Assembly (NCBI GenBank): GCA_947246475.1
Contig: CAMXSH010000011.1
Coordinates: 1-57,487, forward strand
Source: an uncultured Roseburia sp.
GTDB taxonomy: Bacteria; Bacillota; Clostridia; Lachnospirales; Lachnospiraceae
Reading direction: 5' to 3'
Length of the DNA: 57,487 nt
In this document: piece after piece, positions 25,122 to 32,956 of the stretch
Position numbering within the stretch: position 1 is the stretch's first letter
How the letters are laid out: each line of letters opens with the position of its first letter
The notes under the pieces: generated by a model
The model's database searches: none
Told to the model about the DNA's origin: nothing
Seen by the model: the letters and a program-made list of their open reading frames with translations, nothing else
Made by a program: the position numbers and the translations under genes

Positions 25122-26723
25122 ATGGAACTGACGGCGGATATTTTTTCAAAATTAGAGATCCTTTCGGATGCGGCGAAGTATGATGTGGCATGTACCTCCA
25201 GCGGCTCCAGCCGTAAAGGGGTGAAGGGAACTATGGGGAATGCTGTGGCTGCGGGGCTCTGCCACTGCTTCTCCGCAGATGGGAGGTGTATCTCGCTTTT
25301 AAAGATATTACTGACGAATGAATGTGTCTACGACTGCAAATACTGTCTGAACCGTCTCTCCAATGACGTGCCCCGCGCCTCTTTTACTCCAGAGGAGGTG
25401 GCGGAGCTCACCATCTCCTTTTACCGGCGGAATTATATCGAAGGATTATTTTTAAGTTCCGGGATACGAAAGAATCCGGATTTTACCATGGAGCAGATTT
25501 ACCAGGCGGTGCACCTTCTGCGGGTTCAATACCGTTTTAATGGATATATCCATGTCAAAGCGATCCCCGGGGCGGATCCTCTGCTGATCGAGAAGACGGG
25601 ATGGCTGGTGGACCGGATGAGTGCGAATCTGGAACTTCCTACGGCAGATGGCCTGAGATCACTGGCCCCCCAGAAGTCCAGGAAGACCATACTGACTCCC
25701 ATGCGCCAGATCCAGATGGGGCGCCGGGAGAGCCGTCTGCTGCTGGGAAGCGGCGTGCCGGAACTGCCGGTCGCTGAGGCAGATGTACCAGGAACCGGAA
25801 AAAGTTTTGCACAGAGAGAAGCCCTGCCAGGGGAGTTCAGTGGGAAGATGGGAGACGGACAAAGTGCAATGGGTGGAGGAAAAAGTTTTGCACAAAGAGA
25901 AGCCCTGCCAGGGGAGTTCAGTGGCAAAACGGGAGATGGACAAATGGTAATAGGTGGAGGAAAGAGCTCTGTAAAGTCCGAAGCCCTGCCAGCAGTAAAA
26001 CAGAGTTTTGCCCTGCAGGAATTTCATCCAGATGCCAGTTTTGTGCCGGCGGGGCAGAGCACGCAGATGATTGTGGGGGCGTCGGGAGAGAGTGATTATG
26101 AGATCGTACACATGGCAGAGGCGATGTACCAGAAATTTGATCTAAAAAGAGTTTTTTATTCGGCGTTTGTTAACACTACAAAGGATCCGGCGCTGCCAGA
26201 AGGAAGGGAGGGACCGCCGCTGCTTCGGGAGCATCGGCTCTATCAGGCAGATTTTCTGATGCGCTTTTACCAGTTCCGGGCAGAGGAGATCATTTCAGCG
26301 GAAAATCCTTTTCTAAATGTTCATCTGGATCCAAAGTGCAACTGGGCGCTGAACCATCTGGAGTTTTTCCCGGTAGAGGTACAGATGGCAGACTATCATA
26401 CACTGCTTCGTATTCCAGGAGTGGGAGTAAAATCAGCGAAGCGCATCATGGCGGCGAGACGGCTTGGAAGTCTGGACTATCAGGCATTGAAAAAATTTGG
26501 GGTGGTATTAAAGCGGGCGATGTATTTTATTACCTGTGGCGGTAAGACGATGGTTCCCCTTCGTATGAACGAGGGCTTTATTTTGACTAATCTACTGGGA
26601 CTTCGGGAACGGCTTCCGGCTTCTGTTACTGGGGGAGACCGATTTGAGCAGATGTCGCTTCTGGATTTGTATCCCGGCGCTGTGACAGCCCCAGGAGCAG
26701 TGGAGGTGGCGAGGTATGGATGA
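25122..26723 (+). CDS. Radical-SAM protein, putative DNA modification/repair type
   Basis: Radical-SAM enzyme of 533 residues. The iron-sulfur cluster motif CxxxCxxC is at C68, C72 and C75 (ECVYDCKYCLNR). The C-terminal part has a helix-hairpin-helix DNA-binding motif (LLRIPGVGVKSAKRIMAAR). This layout and the DUF4130 partner gene fit the family annotated as putative DNA modification/repair radical SAM protein (TIGR03916), which is often linked to uracil-DNA glycosylase-like proteins. In the middle (about residues 226-293) is a glycine-rich linker made of two exact-length 27-residue repeats and part of a third. ATG 25122 has GGAGGTGG upstream. Three LexA-like boxes cover its promoter. Confidence 0.88.
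   Translation: MELTADIFSKLEILSDAAKYDVACTSSGSSRKGVKGTMGNAVAAGLCHCFSADGRCISLLKILLTNECVYDCKYCLNRLSNDVPRASFTPEEVAELTISFYRRNYIEGLFLSSGIRKNPDFTMEQIYQAVHLLRVQYRFNGYIHVKAIPGADPLLIEKTGWLVDRMSANLELPTADGLRSLAPQKSRKTILTPMRQIQMGRRESRLLLGSGVPELPVAEADVPGTGKSFAQREALPGEFSGKMGDGQSAMGGGKSFAQREALPGEFSGKTGDGQMVIGGGKSSVKSEALPAVKQSFALQEFHPDASFVPAGQSTQMIVGASGESDYEIVHMAEAMYQKFDLKRVFYSAFVNTTKDPALPEGREGPPLLREHRLYQADFLMRFYQFRAEEIISAENPFLNVHLDPKCNWALNHLEFFPVEVQMADYHTLLRIPGVGVKSAKRIMAARRLGSLDYQALKKFGVVLKRAMYFITCGGKTMVPLRMNEGFILTNLLGLRERLPASVTGGDRFEQMSLLDLYPGAVTAPGAVEVARYG
25797..26000 (+). repeat. In-frame 81-base tandem repeats within the radical-SAM gene
   Basis: Two full copies start at 25797 and 25878, and a decayed partial third at 25959; the period is exactly 81 bases, 27 codons. 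The two full copies are about 85 per cent identical by eye. Because the period is a multiple of three, copy number can change without breaking the frame. The encoded peptide contains SFAQREALPGEFSGK and sits in a disordered linker. Confidence 0.9.
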
Positions 26724-27492
26724 GAGATGGATCTACCTCTGTGACGATTCTCTGGATGGGATATTTACCGCTGTATACCGTGCTTATGAGGAACGCCATC
26801 CTCACGCCGCCAACCGCATTCAGATCAGTGACAGGATGTACCATCAGGAGCTGTTTGCCAGATATATTCCAGTGGAGACCGACTATGAGCGGGCGGAAAA
26901 GGTGGCGCGTACCCTGCGCAATAAGGTATCTGTTCCGGTCTATGAATGGCTGAAAAAGTGCTCTGTCTCTTACGATCCGGGAAAGGCAGATGGGATTTAC
27001 CGGGGGATCATCCTGGCGCTGCACATGGGTGGGAAGGTGATGGATCACTTAACCCGGCCGGAGATCCAGTATCTGATGGAGCTGGAGCGCCACATTATAA
27101 ATGAGATACAGCATGAACTACAGTTTCTCCGGTTTGAGGAATTGGAAAAGGGAGTGCTTTTTGGGAAGATCAATCCAAAGAACGCTGTCCTTCCCTATAT
27201 GGCAGAGCATTTCGCTGACCGTTTTTCAGGAGAGAACTGGGTGATCGCTGATACGGTTCATCGGACCGTGCTCATTCATGAGAGTGGAAAGGGATGCTCC
27301 CTGGCAGATATGTCAGATGTGGATCTGGAAGCATTAGAGTTCAGTGTCTCAGCCAGTGAAGAATTGTGGCAGAGACTGTGGAAGCGGTTCGTGGATTCCA
27401 TCGCGATCAAAGAGAGAATCAACCCCAGACTACAGATGCAGATGCTGCCCAAACGTTTCAGAAAATACATGAAGGAAATGCAGGAGCCTTAA
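26716..27492 (+). CDS. DUF4130 protein, putative DNA metabolism partner of the radical-SAM enzyme
   Basis: Soluble protein of 258 residues. The N-terminus IYLCDDSLDGIFTAVYRAYEER and the C-terminal KINPKNAVLPYMAEHFADRF plus NPRLQMQMLPKRFRKYMKEM fit the DUF4130 / TIGR03915 family, described as probable DNA metabolism proteins encoded beside TIGR03916 radical-SAM enzymes; in some bacteria the domain is fused to a uracil-DNA glycosylase-like domain, absent here. It overlaps the radical-SAM gene by eight bases, so the two are co-translated and share the LexA-like control. The catalytic role is not known. Confidence 0.88.
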   Translation: MDERWIYLCDDSLDGIFTAVYRAYEERHPHAANRIQISDRMYHQELFARYIPVETDYERAEKVARTLRNKVSVPVYEWLKKCSVSYDPGKADGIYRGIILALHMGGKVMDHLTRPEIQYLMELERHIINEIQHELQFLRFEELEKGVLFGKINPKNAVLPYMAEHFADRFSGENWVIADTVHRTVLIHESGKGCSLADMSDVDLEALEFSVSASEELWQRLWKRFVDSIAIKERINPRLQMQMLPKRFRKYMKEMQEP

Positions 27493-27581
27493 TGTATTGT
27501 GTTAGTGATTTTTATAATTGCTTAGTGTCATTATACTGGTTTAAAAAAAGGACTTGGGATAAATAATAATTATTTAAAAGA

Positions 27582-27607
27582 AGAGTACGGTTCCGTGCTC
27601 TTTTTTT
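27582..27607 (+). terminator. Terminator of the radical-SAM operon
   Basis: Stem AGAGTACG/CGTGCTCT (one T-G pair) with a GTTC tetraloop-like centre, followed by seven T residues. It lies 90 bases after the DUF4130 stop. Confidence 0.88.
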
Positions 27608-27900
27608 GTACATTAAATAAGTTCTTAATTATAGATTAATGGCGCGAATTTGAACCTGCCGTTGAGCTGGGACAGGTCTCATATCTTTCAGTGAGGGTTT
27701 TTGGTTGGCCCGCCATAAGGTGCCGGTTGAAATAATTACCATAATGTGGTATATTTACCATAATGTGGCATAAAACTAAGTACATGAAGATGGAGACATA
27801 TGAGTGAAAAATGAATTTTTACTCGGCAAGTTTGCGACTGCGCATTGCTTGCACAAACATTGCATTACGCGCAGAAAGCAGCGCAGAAATGAGGTAACAC
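27608..27900 (+). promoter_or_regulatory. Regulatory intergenic region before the IbrA-like gene, with tandem operator
   Basis: Gene-free region of about 290 bases. At 27736-27773 two near-identical 19-base units lie head to tail (TTACCATAATGTGG then T or C, ATA); each contains the inverted repeat TACCA-TAATG-TGG(T/C)A, typical of a dimeric repressor site. Further upstream (27640-27730) are GC-richer stretches that can fold (ACCTG/CAGGT) but match no riboswitch I know. The start codon follows GAGGTAA. Confidence 0.6.
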
Positions 27901-29223
27901 ATGATACGTTCTTATGTTGGGAAAAATGTATTTGACGCTTTGCAGGAGCGGTTAAAGTTTATTTTTGATGAATTTGAAAATATATATGTTTCATTTTCAG
28001 GTGGAAAAGACAGTGGACTTCTTTTAAACCTTGTGCTGGATTATAAGAAGAAATATGCACCAGAAAAGAAGATTGGCGTGTTCCATCAGGATTTTGAGGC
28101 CCAGTACACGGTGACGACAGAATATATTGAGAGGACCTTTAAGCGCATTGAGAAGGATGTGGAGCCGTACTGGGTATGTCTTCCCATGGCGACGAGGACG
28201 GCCTTGAGCAGTTATGAAATGTTCTGGTATCCCTGGGATGATAAGAAGCAGGAGGCGTGGGTGCGCCCGATGCCAAAGCATGATTATGTGGTGAACCTGG
28301 AAAATAATCCAGTGACAACATATAAGTACCGGATGCACCAGGAGGATCTGGCAAAGCAGTTTAGCAGGTGGTACAGCATGTCCCACGAGGGAAAAAAGAC
28401 AGTATGTCTGCTGGGCATGCGTGCGGATGAATCCATGCAGAGGTACAGCGGTTTTCTAAATAAAAAATACGGGTATCAGGACGAGTGCTGGATCAGCAGG
28501 CAGTTTAAGGATGTATGGTGTGCTTCCCCTATCTACGATTGGTCCACCAGCGACGTCTGGCATGCCAACTATCTGTTTGAGTATGATTATAATCATCTTT
28601 ATGATCTGTACTATATGGCGGGGCTGAGCGCTTCCCAGATGAGGGTGGCTTCACCCTTTAACGACTACTCCAAAGACAGCCTGAACCTGTACCGGGTGAT
28701 CGACCCAGAGATCTGGGCAAAGCTGATCGGACGAGTCCAGGGAGCAAACTTCGCGTGTATTTACGGAAGGAGCAAGGCGATGGGATACCGCAACGTTACG
28801 CTTCCTGAAGGGCATACATGGGAGTCCTATACAAAATTTCTGCTGGACACACTGCCTGTACGGCTCAGAAATAATTATGTTAAAAAATTTAATACATCCA
28901 TCAAGTTCTGGCATAACACCGGAGGAGGTTTGGATGAGGAGACGATTGAGGAGCTTTTGGCACATGGTTACAAGATCCGGCGCAATGGAGTCTCAAATTA
29001 TACTTTGAATAAGAAATCCAGAGTTGTCTTTGAGGGAAGAATTCCCGACCATACAGATGATATCAAATCCACGAAAGACATACCCAGCTGGAAAAGGATG
29101 TGTTACTGCATTTTAAAAAATGATCACATCTGCCGGTTTATGGGCTTTGGCCTGACCAGGCAGCAACAAAAGCGTATTGATATAATCAGGATGAAATACA
29201 AAAACGTGAAAGAGATAGGATGA
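27901..29223 (+). CDS. IbrA-like PAPS-reductase-family protein (DUF3440)
   Basis: Protein of 440 residues with an ATP-pyrophosphatase PP-loop SFSGGKDSG (residues 31-39), as in PAPS reductases, DndC and IbrA. After the PP-loop domain come WISRQFKDVWCASPIYDWSTSDVWHAN and a DUF3440-like C-terminal half (PSWKRMCYCILKNDHICRFMGF). It is followed after 16 bases by a ParB-like gene; the pair matches the IbrA/IbrB arrangement first named in E. coli, where it affects expression of immunoglobulin-binding proteins. The chemistry is not established; PP-loop proteins with ParB partners also occur in DNA phosphorothioation systems. Downstream cysteines are possible cluster or substrate ligands. Confidence 0.88.
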   Translation: MIRSYVGKNVFDALQERLKFIFDEFENIYVSFSGGKDSGLLLNLVLDYKKKYAPEKKIGVFHQDFEAQYTVTTEYIERTFKRIEKDVEPYWVCLPMATRTALSSYEMFWYPWDDKKQEAWVRPMPKHDYVVNLENNPVTTYKYRMHQEDLAKQFSRWYSMSHEGKKTVCLLGMRADESMQRYSGFLNKKYGYQDECWISRQFKDVWCASPIYDWSTSDVWHANYLFEYDYNHLYDLYYMAGLSASQMRVASPFNDYSKDSLNLYRVIDPEIWAKLIGRVQGANFACIYGRSKAMGYRNVTLPEGHTWESYTKFLLDTLPVRLRNNYVKKFNTSIKFWHNTGGGLDEETIEELLAHGYKIRRNGVSNYTLNKKSRVVFEGRIPDHTDDIKSTKDIPSWKRMCYCILKNDHICRFMGFGLTRQQQKRIDIIRMKYKNVKEIG

Positions 29224-29239
29224 AACGAGGGAAAAACAA

Positions 29240-29770
29240 ATGGCATACAAAAGTCCAGTTTACAATGTGATATCTGTACCAGTGGAAAAAGTAAAACCCA
29301 ATACATATAATCCCAATGCGGTGGCGCCGCCTGAAATGAAACTTCTATATGAGAGTATAAAAGAAGATGGGTATACGATGCCTATCGTCTGCTATTATTC
29401 CAAAGAAAAGGACATATACGTGATCGTGGATGGATTCCACCGCTATCGTATCATGATGGAATTTCAGGATATCTACGAACGGGAAAAGGGAATGATCCCG
29501 GTCTCCGTCATTGATAAACCTATTGACCACCGGATGGCAAGTACTATTCGCCACAACCGCGCCAGAGGAAGCCACAATGTGGATCTTATGAGCAATATCG
29601 TTAAAGAACTCCATGAGATCGGACGATCCGATGCCTGGATCAGCAGACATCTAGGTATGGACAGGGATGAAATACTGAGATTGAAGCAGATTACCGGGCT
29701 CTCGGCACTGTTCCGGGATGTAAAATTTGGACAGGCATGGCGTCCAGAGGATGAAGAAGAGATGGAATAG
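29240..29770 (+). CDS. IbrB-like ParB-domain protein
   Basis: Protein of 176 residues with an N-terminal ParB/sulfiredoxin-like nucleotide-binding domain: VPVEKVKPNTYNPN, LYESIKEDGYTMPIVCYY, VIVDGFHRYRIM and the RHNRARGSH motif (about residues 100-108). A short C-terminal helix-turn-helix-like part follows (IGRSDAWISRHLGMDRDEILRLKQI). It is co-transcribed with the IbrA-like gene. Modern work on ParB shows such folds bind CTP and that related folds hydrolyse or transfer ATP phosphate, so an enzymatic or switch role is possible; that is inference. It lacks the dimerisation domain of chromosome-partitioning ParB. Confidence 0.88.
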   Translation: MAYKSPVYNVISVPVEKVKPNTYNPNAVAPPEMKLLYESIKEDGYTMPIVCYYSKEKDIYVIVDGFHRYRIMMEFQDIYEREKGMIPVSVIDKPIDHRMASTIRHNRARGSHNVDLMSNIVKELHEIGRSDAWISRHLGMDRDEILRLKQITGLSALFRDVKFGQAWRPEDEEEME

Positions 29771-29877
29771 CCCGGGGGCGCTATTAGCTAAAAAAGTTCT
29801 TTTGGAAAAATTTCGTATATTCTATGTAAATTCTGGTAATGCTATGGGAAAAATAAGTTTTCAAGGAGGAATCCAAC

Positions 29878-30492
29878 ATGGCAGTGGAATTTAAGAACAG
29901 CGAGACAAAGGACAATCTGATGCGTGCATTTGCCGGTGAAAGCCAGGCGAGAAACCGTTATACCTTTGCGGCGCAGAAAGCACAGGAGCAGAACCAGCAG
30001 GTCATCTCTATGGCATTTCTTTTTACGGCAGAGCAGGAAAAAGAACATGCAGAGATTTTTTATCATCATTTAAAAGAACTTTCTGGAGAGACGATTCATG
30101 TAGACGGAGGCTATCCGGTGGACATCTCGGAGGACCTGGGCCAGCTTTTGAGAATGGCGCAGCATAATGAATACGAAGAGCATGACGACGTATATAAAAA
30201 ATTTGGTGAAAAGGCGATGGAAGAAGGATTCACGAAAGTGGCAAATTCCTTCCGGATGATTGCAGAGATCGAAAAAGTGCATGGTGACCGTTTTGGACGG
30301 TTTGCAGAATATCTGGAGCAGAATAAGCTCTATGTATCCGATGTGAAGGCAGGCTGGATGTGCCTGAACTGCGGTTACATTTTTGAGGGTGAAAAGGTGC
30401 CGGAAAAATGTCCAGTATGTGACCATGATAAAGGATACTTTATCCGTGTAAGCCTCGCCCCGTTTACTGACGGCCAGAAGGCATGGGCATAA
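29878..30492 (+). CDS. rbr: Rubrerythrin
   Basis: Non-haem iron peroxidase of 204 residues that reduces hydrogen peroxide in anaerobes. The N-terminal ferritin-like four-helix domain holds the diiron ligands (FAGESQARNRYTFAA, FTAEQEKEHAE, MIAEIEKVHGDRF). The C-terminal rubredoxin domain has two CxxC pairs (CLNCG and CPVC) for a single iron. ATG with AAGGAGG upstream. The thioredoxin-reductase-like gene starts 15 bases later, so an electron route from NADPH is plausible. Located in the cytoplasm. Confidence 0.96.
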   Translation: MAVEFKNSETKDNLMRAFAGESQARNRYTFAAQKAQEQNQQVISMAFLFTAEQEKEHAEIFYHHLKELSGETIHVDGGYPVDISEDLGQLLRMAQHNEYEEHDDVYKKFGEKAMEEGFTKVANSFRMIAEIEKVHGDRFGRFAEYLEQNKLYVSDVKAGWMCLNCGYIFEGEKVPEKCPVCDHDKGYFIRVSLAPFTDGQKAWA

Positions 30493-30507
30493 GGGAGCAG
30501 ACGGGAG

Positions 30508-31410
30508 ATGTACGATATCATTGTGGTAGGCGCTGGGACCGCGGGGCTTTCTGCGGCAGTGTATGGGGCGAGAGCTGGGAAACGTGTTCTCGTTTTAGAA
30601 CAGAAAAACGCAGGCGGTCAGATCGTGAACTCGCCGGAGATTGATAATTATCCAGGCATCAAGCATATCTCTGGATTTGAATTTATACAGGGCCTGCAGG
30701 AGCAGGCAGAGGAAGCAGGAGCACAGATTCGATATGCTCCTGCGGAAGCCATCCGGTGCGAGGGAGAAAAAAAGCTGGTGAGATGTGGCGCTGAGGAGCT
30801 GTCATGTGATTCTATCATACTTGCTACTGGCATGGTGTACCGTAAGCTTGGACTGGACCAGGAGGAGCAGCTTACGGGAAAAGGTGTATCCTACTGTGCC
30901 GTGTGTGACGGCGCATTTTTCCGGGGAAAGGATACAGCAGTGGTAGGAGGTGGAAACACGGCGCTGGAGGATGCCCTTTATCTGTCTGAGGTTTGCCGTA
31001 AGGTCTGGCTGATTCACCGCAGAGACCGTTTTCGGGGAGAAAATGCCATGGTTAACAAACTGCTTCAACTAAAAAATGTAGAATTTGTCCTGGACAGTGT
31101 GGTGACAGAACTGCGGGGAAAGGAGCAGCTGTCGGGCATTATCGTAAAAAACAGGATTTTAGGGATTGTCAGTGAGCTGTCCGTCAGCGGAGTGTTTGTG
31201 GCGGTGGGGCAGATGCCGGAGAATGAACGATTCAGGGATGTGGTGGAATTGGACTCCAATGGTTATATAAAGGCAGACGAGAGCTGCCACACCAGTGTGC
31301 CGGGAATCTATGCGGCAGGGGACTGCCGCACCAAACAGGTTCATCAGCTGGTGACAGCGGCGGCAGACGGCGCGGTGGCTGCCCTGGCAGCCTGCGGGCA
31401 GACAGAATGA
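30508..31410 (+). CDS. trxB: Thioredoxin reductase-like flavoprotein
   Basis: FAD/NADPH disulfide reductase of 300 residues. FAD-binding GAGTAGLSAA near the N-terminus, redox-active CAVC in SYCAVCDGAFF, NADPH-binding GGGNTALEDAL, and the C-terminal GIYAAGDCR that completes the FAD site. All key residues are present and the length is normal. It is co-transcribed with rubrerythrin and no thioredoxin gene adjoins, so its partner may be a thioredoxin elsewhere or the peroxide-defence system itself. Confidence 0.95.
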   Translation: MYDIIVVGAGTAGLSAAVYGARAGKRVLVLEQKNAGGQIVNSPEIDNYPGIKHISGFEFIQGLQEQAEEAGAQIRYAPAEAIRCEGEKKLVRCGAEELSCDSIILATGMVYRKLGLDQEEQLTGKGVSYCAVCDGAFFRGKDTAVVGGGNTALEDALYLSEVCRKVWLIHRRDRFRGENAMVNKLLQLKNVEFVLDSVVTELRGKEQLSGIIVKNRILGIVSELSVSGVFVAVGQMPENERFRDVVELDSNGYIKADESCHTSVPGIYAAGDCRTKQVHQLVTAAADGAVAALAACGQTE

Positions 31411-31430
31411 AAAAGTACCTTTTAATTCAC

Positions 31431-31459
31431 GAATAAATCCCCAGCTTTTCCACATACTA
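31431..31459 (+). promoter_or_regulatory. Sigma-G-type promoter of spoVT
   Basis: GAATA, exactly 17 bases, CATACTA: a full match to the forespore sigma-G pattern GHATR-N17/18-CATNNTA. It begins 20 bases after the trxB stop and about 70 bases before the spoVT start, which matches the known sigma-G dependence of spoVT in Bacillus. Confidence 0.75.
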
Positions 31460-31531
31460 ACTCCATAGCAATGATTTGGAAAGCAAATCTTTGTAACGAA
31501 CAAGAAAAAATGGCTATGGAGGAAAAAATAA

Positions 31532-32077
31532 ATGAAAGCAACAGGAATCGTGCGTCGGATCGACGAACTTGGAAGAATCGTGATACCAAAAGAAATACGA
31601 AGGACATTGAGGATCCGCGAGGGGGATCCTCTGGAGATATTTACCAACCATGAGGGCGGGATCATTTTGAAAAAATATTCTCCGATAGGAGAGCTTGGAG
31701 AGTTGGCAAAAGAATATGTGGAGTCTGTGGCAAATGTAGCCAAATGCACGGTCTGTGTGGCGGACAGGGATCAGATCGTGGCGGCAGCCGGCCCGGACAA
31801 GAAAAATTATTCAGGAAAAGACATTCATAAAGAGTTAAAGCAGTGTATAGATGAACGGACAAATATATTATCCACAAACAAAAAAGAATCCCACTGCAGG
31901 ATAACGGAAGATGGGGATACCGAAGTGAACCAGGCGGTGGGAACCATTGTATCTGAGGGAGATGCCATCGGTGCGGTGATCCTGGTTTCCGGGGATGATA
32001 AATCAAAATTCGGAGAGTTTGAAGAGAAAATGGCATTGTGTGGTGCAAACTTTCTGGGAAGGCAGATGGAGAGCTAG
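31532..32077 (+). CDS. spoVT: Stage V sporulation protein T
   Basis: Forespore transcription regulator of 181 residues. The N-terminal AbrB-type swapped-hairpin DNA-binding domain is almost canonical (TGIVRRIDELGRIVIPKEI, then IREGDPLEIF). The C-terminal 125 residues form a GAF-like domain (AKEYVESVANVAKCTVCVAD through GAVILVSGDD). It regulates late sigma-G genes and spore properties. ATG with GGAGG upstream. It is monocistronic, with a sigma-G-type promoter. Confidence 0.97.
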   Translation: MKATGIVRRIDELGRIVIPKEIRRTLRIREGDPLEIFTNHEGGIILKKYSPIGELGELAKEYVESVANVAKCTVCVADRDQIVAAAGPDKKNYSGKDIHKELKQCIDERTNILSTNKKESHCRITEDGDTEVNQAVGTIVSEGDAIGAVILVSGDDKSKFGEFEEKMALCGANFLGRQMES

Positions 32078-32150
32078 TCTGATGGTGGCAAAAAATTGAA
32101 CCAATAGAGCCAGAATATCGGCTTAAAAATGCCAAAAACTGCAAAAAACC

Positions 32151-32179
32151 TTGACAAATGGCTGAAAAAAGGTTATAAA
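32151..32179 (+). promoter_or_regulatory. Sigma-A promoter of the HU gene
   Basis: TTGACA, 17 bases, TATAAA, about 70 bases before the HU start codon. Consensus -35 and correct spacing suit a highly expressed gene. Confidence 0.75.
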
Positions 32180-32251
32180 TATGTTTAGTAGGTTTACAGG
32201 GATTGTAGGTTTACGAAAAAATAATGCAAAATCACGAGGAGGATATATTCC

Positions 32252-32527
32252 ATGAACAAGACAGAATTAGTTGCAGCTATTGCTGATCAGGCAGATTTGT
32301 CAAAAAAAGATGCTGAGAAAGCATTAAAAGCATTTGTTGACGTTATTACGGATGAATTGAAGAAGGGTGAAAAGATTCAGCTTGTTGGATTCGGTTCTTT
32401 TGAAGTAACAGAGAGAGCAGCAAGAGAAGGAATCAACCCACTTACAAAGAAGCCGATGAGCATTCCTGCATCTAAGGCACCGAAATTCAAAGCTGGTAAA
32501 GCATTGAAGGATGCTGTTAACGCATAA
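32252..32527 (+). CDS. hup: HU family DNA-binding protein
   Basis: Nucleoid protein of 91 residues that bends and compacts DNA as a dimer. It begins MNKTELVAAIADQADLSKKDAEKAL-like, has the signature GFGSFEVTERAAREGINPLT and the DNA-embracing arm region with the conserved proline (KKPMSIPASKAPKFKAGKALKDAV). CGAGGAGG ribosome site. Followed by a terminator-like hairpin and by rqcP, the same order as in many Clostridia. Confidence 0.97.
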   Translation: MNKTELVAAIADQADLSKKDAEKALKAFVDVITDELKKGEKIQLVGFGSFEVTERAAREGINPLTKKPMSIPASKAPKFKAGKALKDAVNA

Positions 32528-32563
32528 TTTAGCGTTTGTATGGGATTTTCAATTGTTGAATAT

Positions 32564-32600
32564 AACGTCGATTCTGGATGCTGTCAGGATCGGCGTTTTT
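32564..32600 (+). terminator. Terminator after the HU gene
   Basis: Thirteen-base stem AACGTCGATTCTG/CAGGATCGGCGTT with two G-T pairs and an 8-base loop, running into TTTTT. It separates hup from rqcP, perhaps with partial read-through. Confidence 0.75.
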
Positions 32601-32633
32601 GCGCGTTTGTATACATTAAGAATGGAGGATAAT

Positions 32634-32873
32634 ATGAGATTAGACAAATATTTAAAAGTATCCAGATTGATCAAGAGAAGACCGGTGGCGAATGAGGCAT
32701 GTGATGCCGGGCGGATCCTGGTAAATGATAAAGTGGCAAAGGCTTCCCTTAATGTAAAACCAGGGGACATCATCGAAATACAGTTTGGAAATAAGAATAC
32801 GAAAGTAGAAGTGCTCAGCATTGAAGAAACCTACAAAAAGGACGAGGCAAAGGAGCTGTACCGATATCTGTAG
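32634..32873 (+). CDS. rqcP: S4-domain RNA-binding protein, RqcP/YabO-like
   Basis: Small protein of 79 residues consisting of one S4 RNA-binding domain (MRLDKYLKVSRLIKRRPVA, then AGRILVNDKVAKAS, and KPGDIIEIQFG). This is the RqcP/YabO family, which stabilises tRNA on obstructed 50S subunits during ribosome-associated quality control with RqcH. ATG 32634 has GGAGGAT just upstream; the longer reading from 32511 overlaps hup and lacks a ribosome site. Neighbours yabP, yabQ and divIC follow as in Bacillus. Confidence 0.95.
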   Translation: MRLDKYLKVSRLIKRRPVANEACDAGRILVNDKVAKASLNVKPGDIIEIQFGNKNTKVEVLSIEETYKKDEAKELYRYL

Positions 32874-32897
32874 GAAAGACGTACATGCTTGTGTTCT

Positions 32898-32927
32898 GTC
32901 ATATCTGCCCAAGCTTCCGCATATATT
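32898..32927 (+). promoter_or_regulatory. Candidate sigma-E promoter of yabP-yabQ
   Basis: GTCATATCT, 13 bases, CATATATT, close to the mother-cell sigma-E pattern ATATT-N13/15-CATANANT. It lies 30 bases before the proposed TTG start of yabP and agrees with the known sigma-E control of yabP in Bacillus subtilis. Confidence 0.5.
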
Positions 32928-32956
32928 ATGATAAATGGATTTTTGAGGTGGGCAAA

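Noticed and set aside
25797-26000. Repeats that might suggest a CRISPR array
   Set aside because: Only two to three copies, contiguous with no spacers, and fully in frame within a coding region.
27643-27659. Reverse-strand sequence resembling a tRNA T-arm (GGTTCAAATTC)
   Set aside because: The stem does not pair properly and no D-arm, anticodon arm or acceptor stem could be assembled around it, so neither a tRNA nor a tRNA-derived attachment site is supported.
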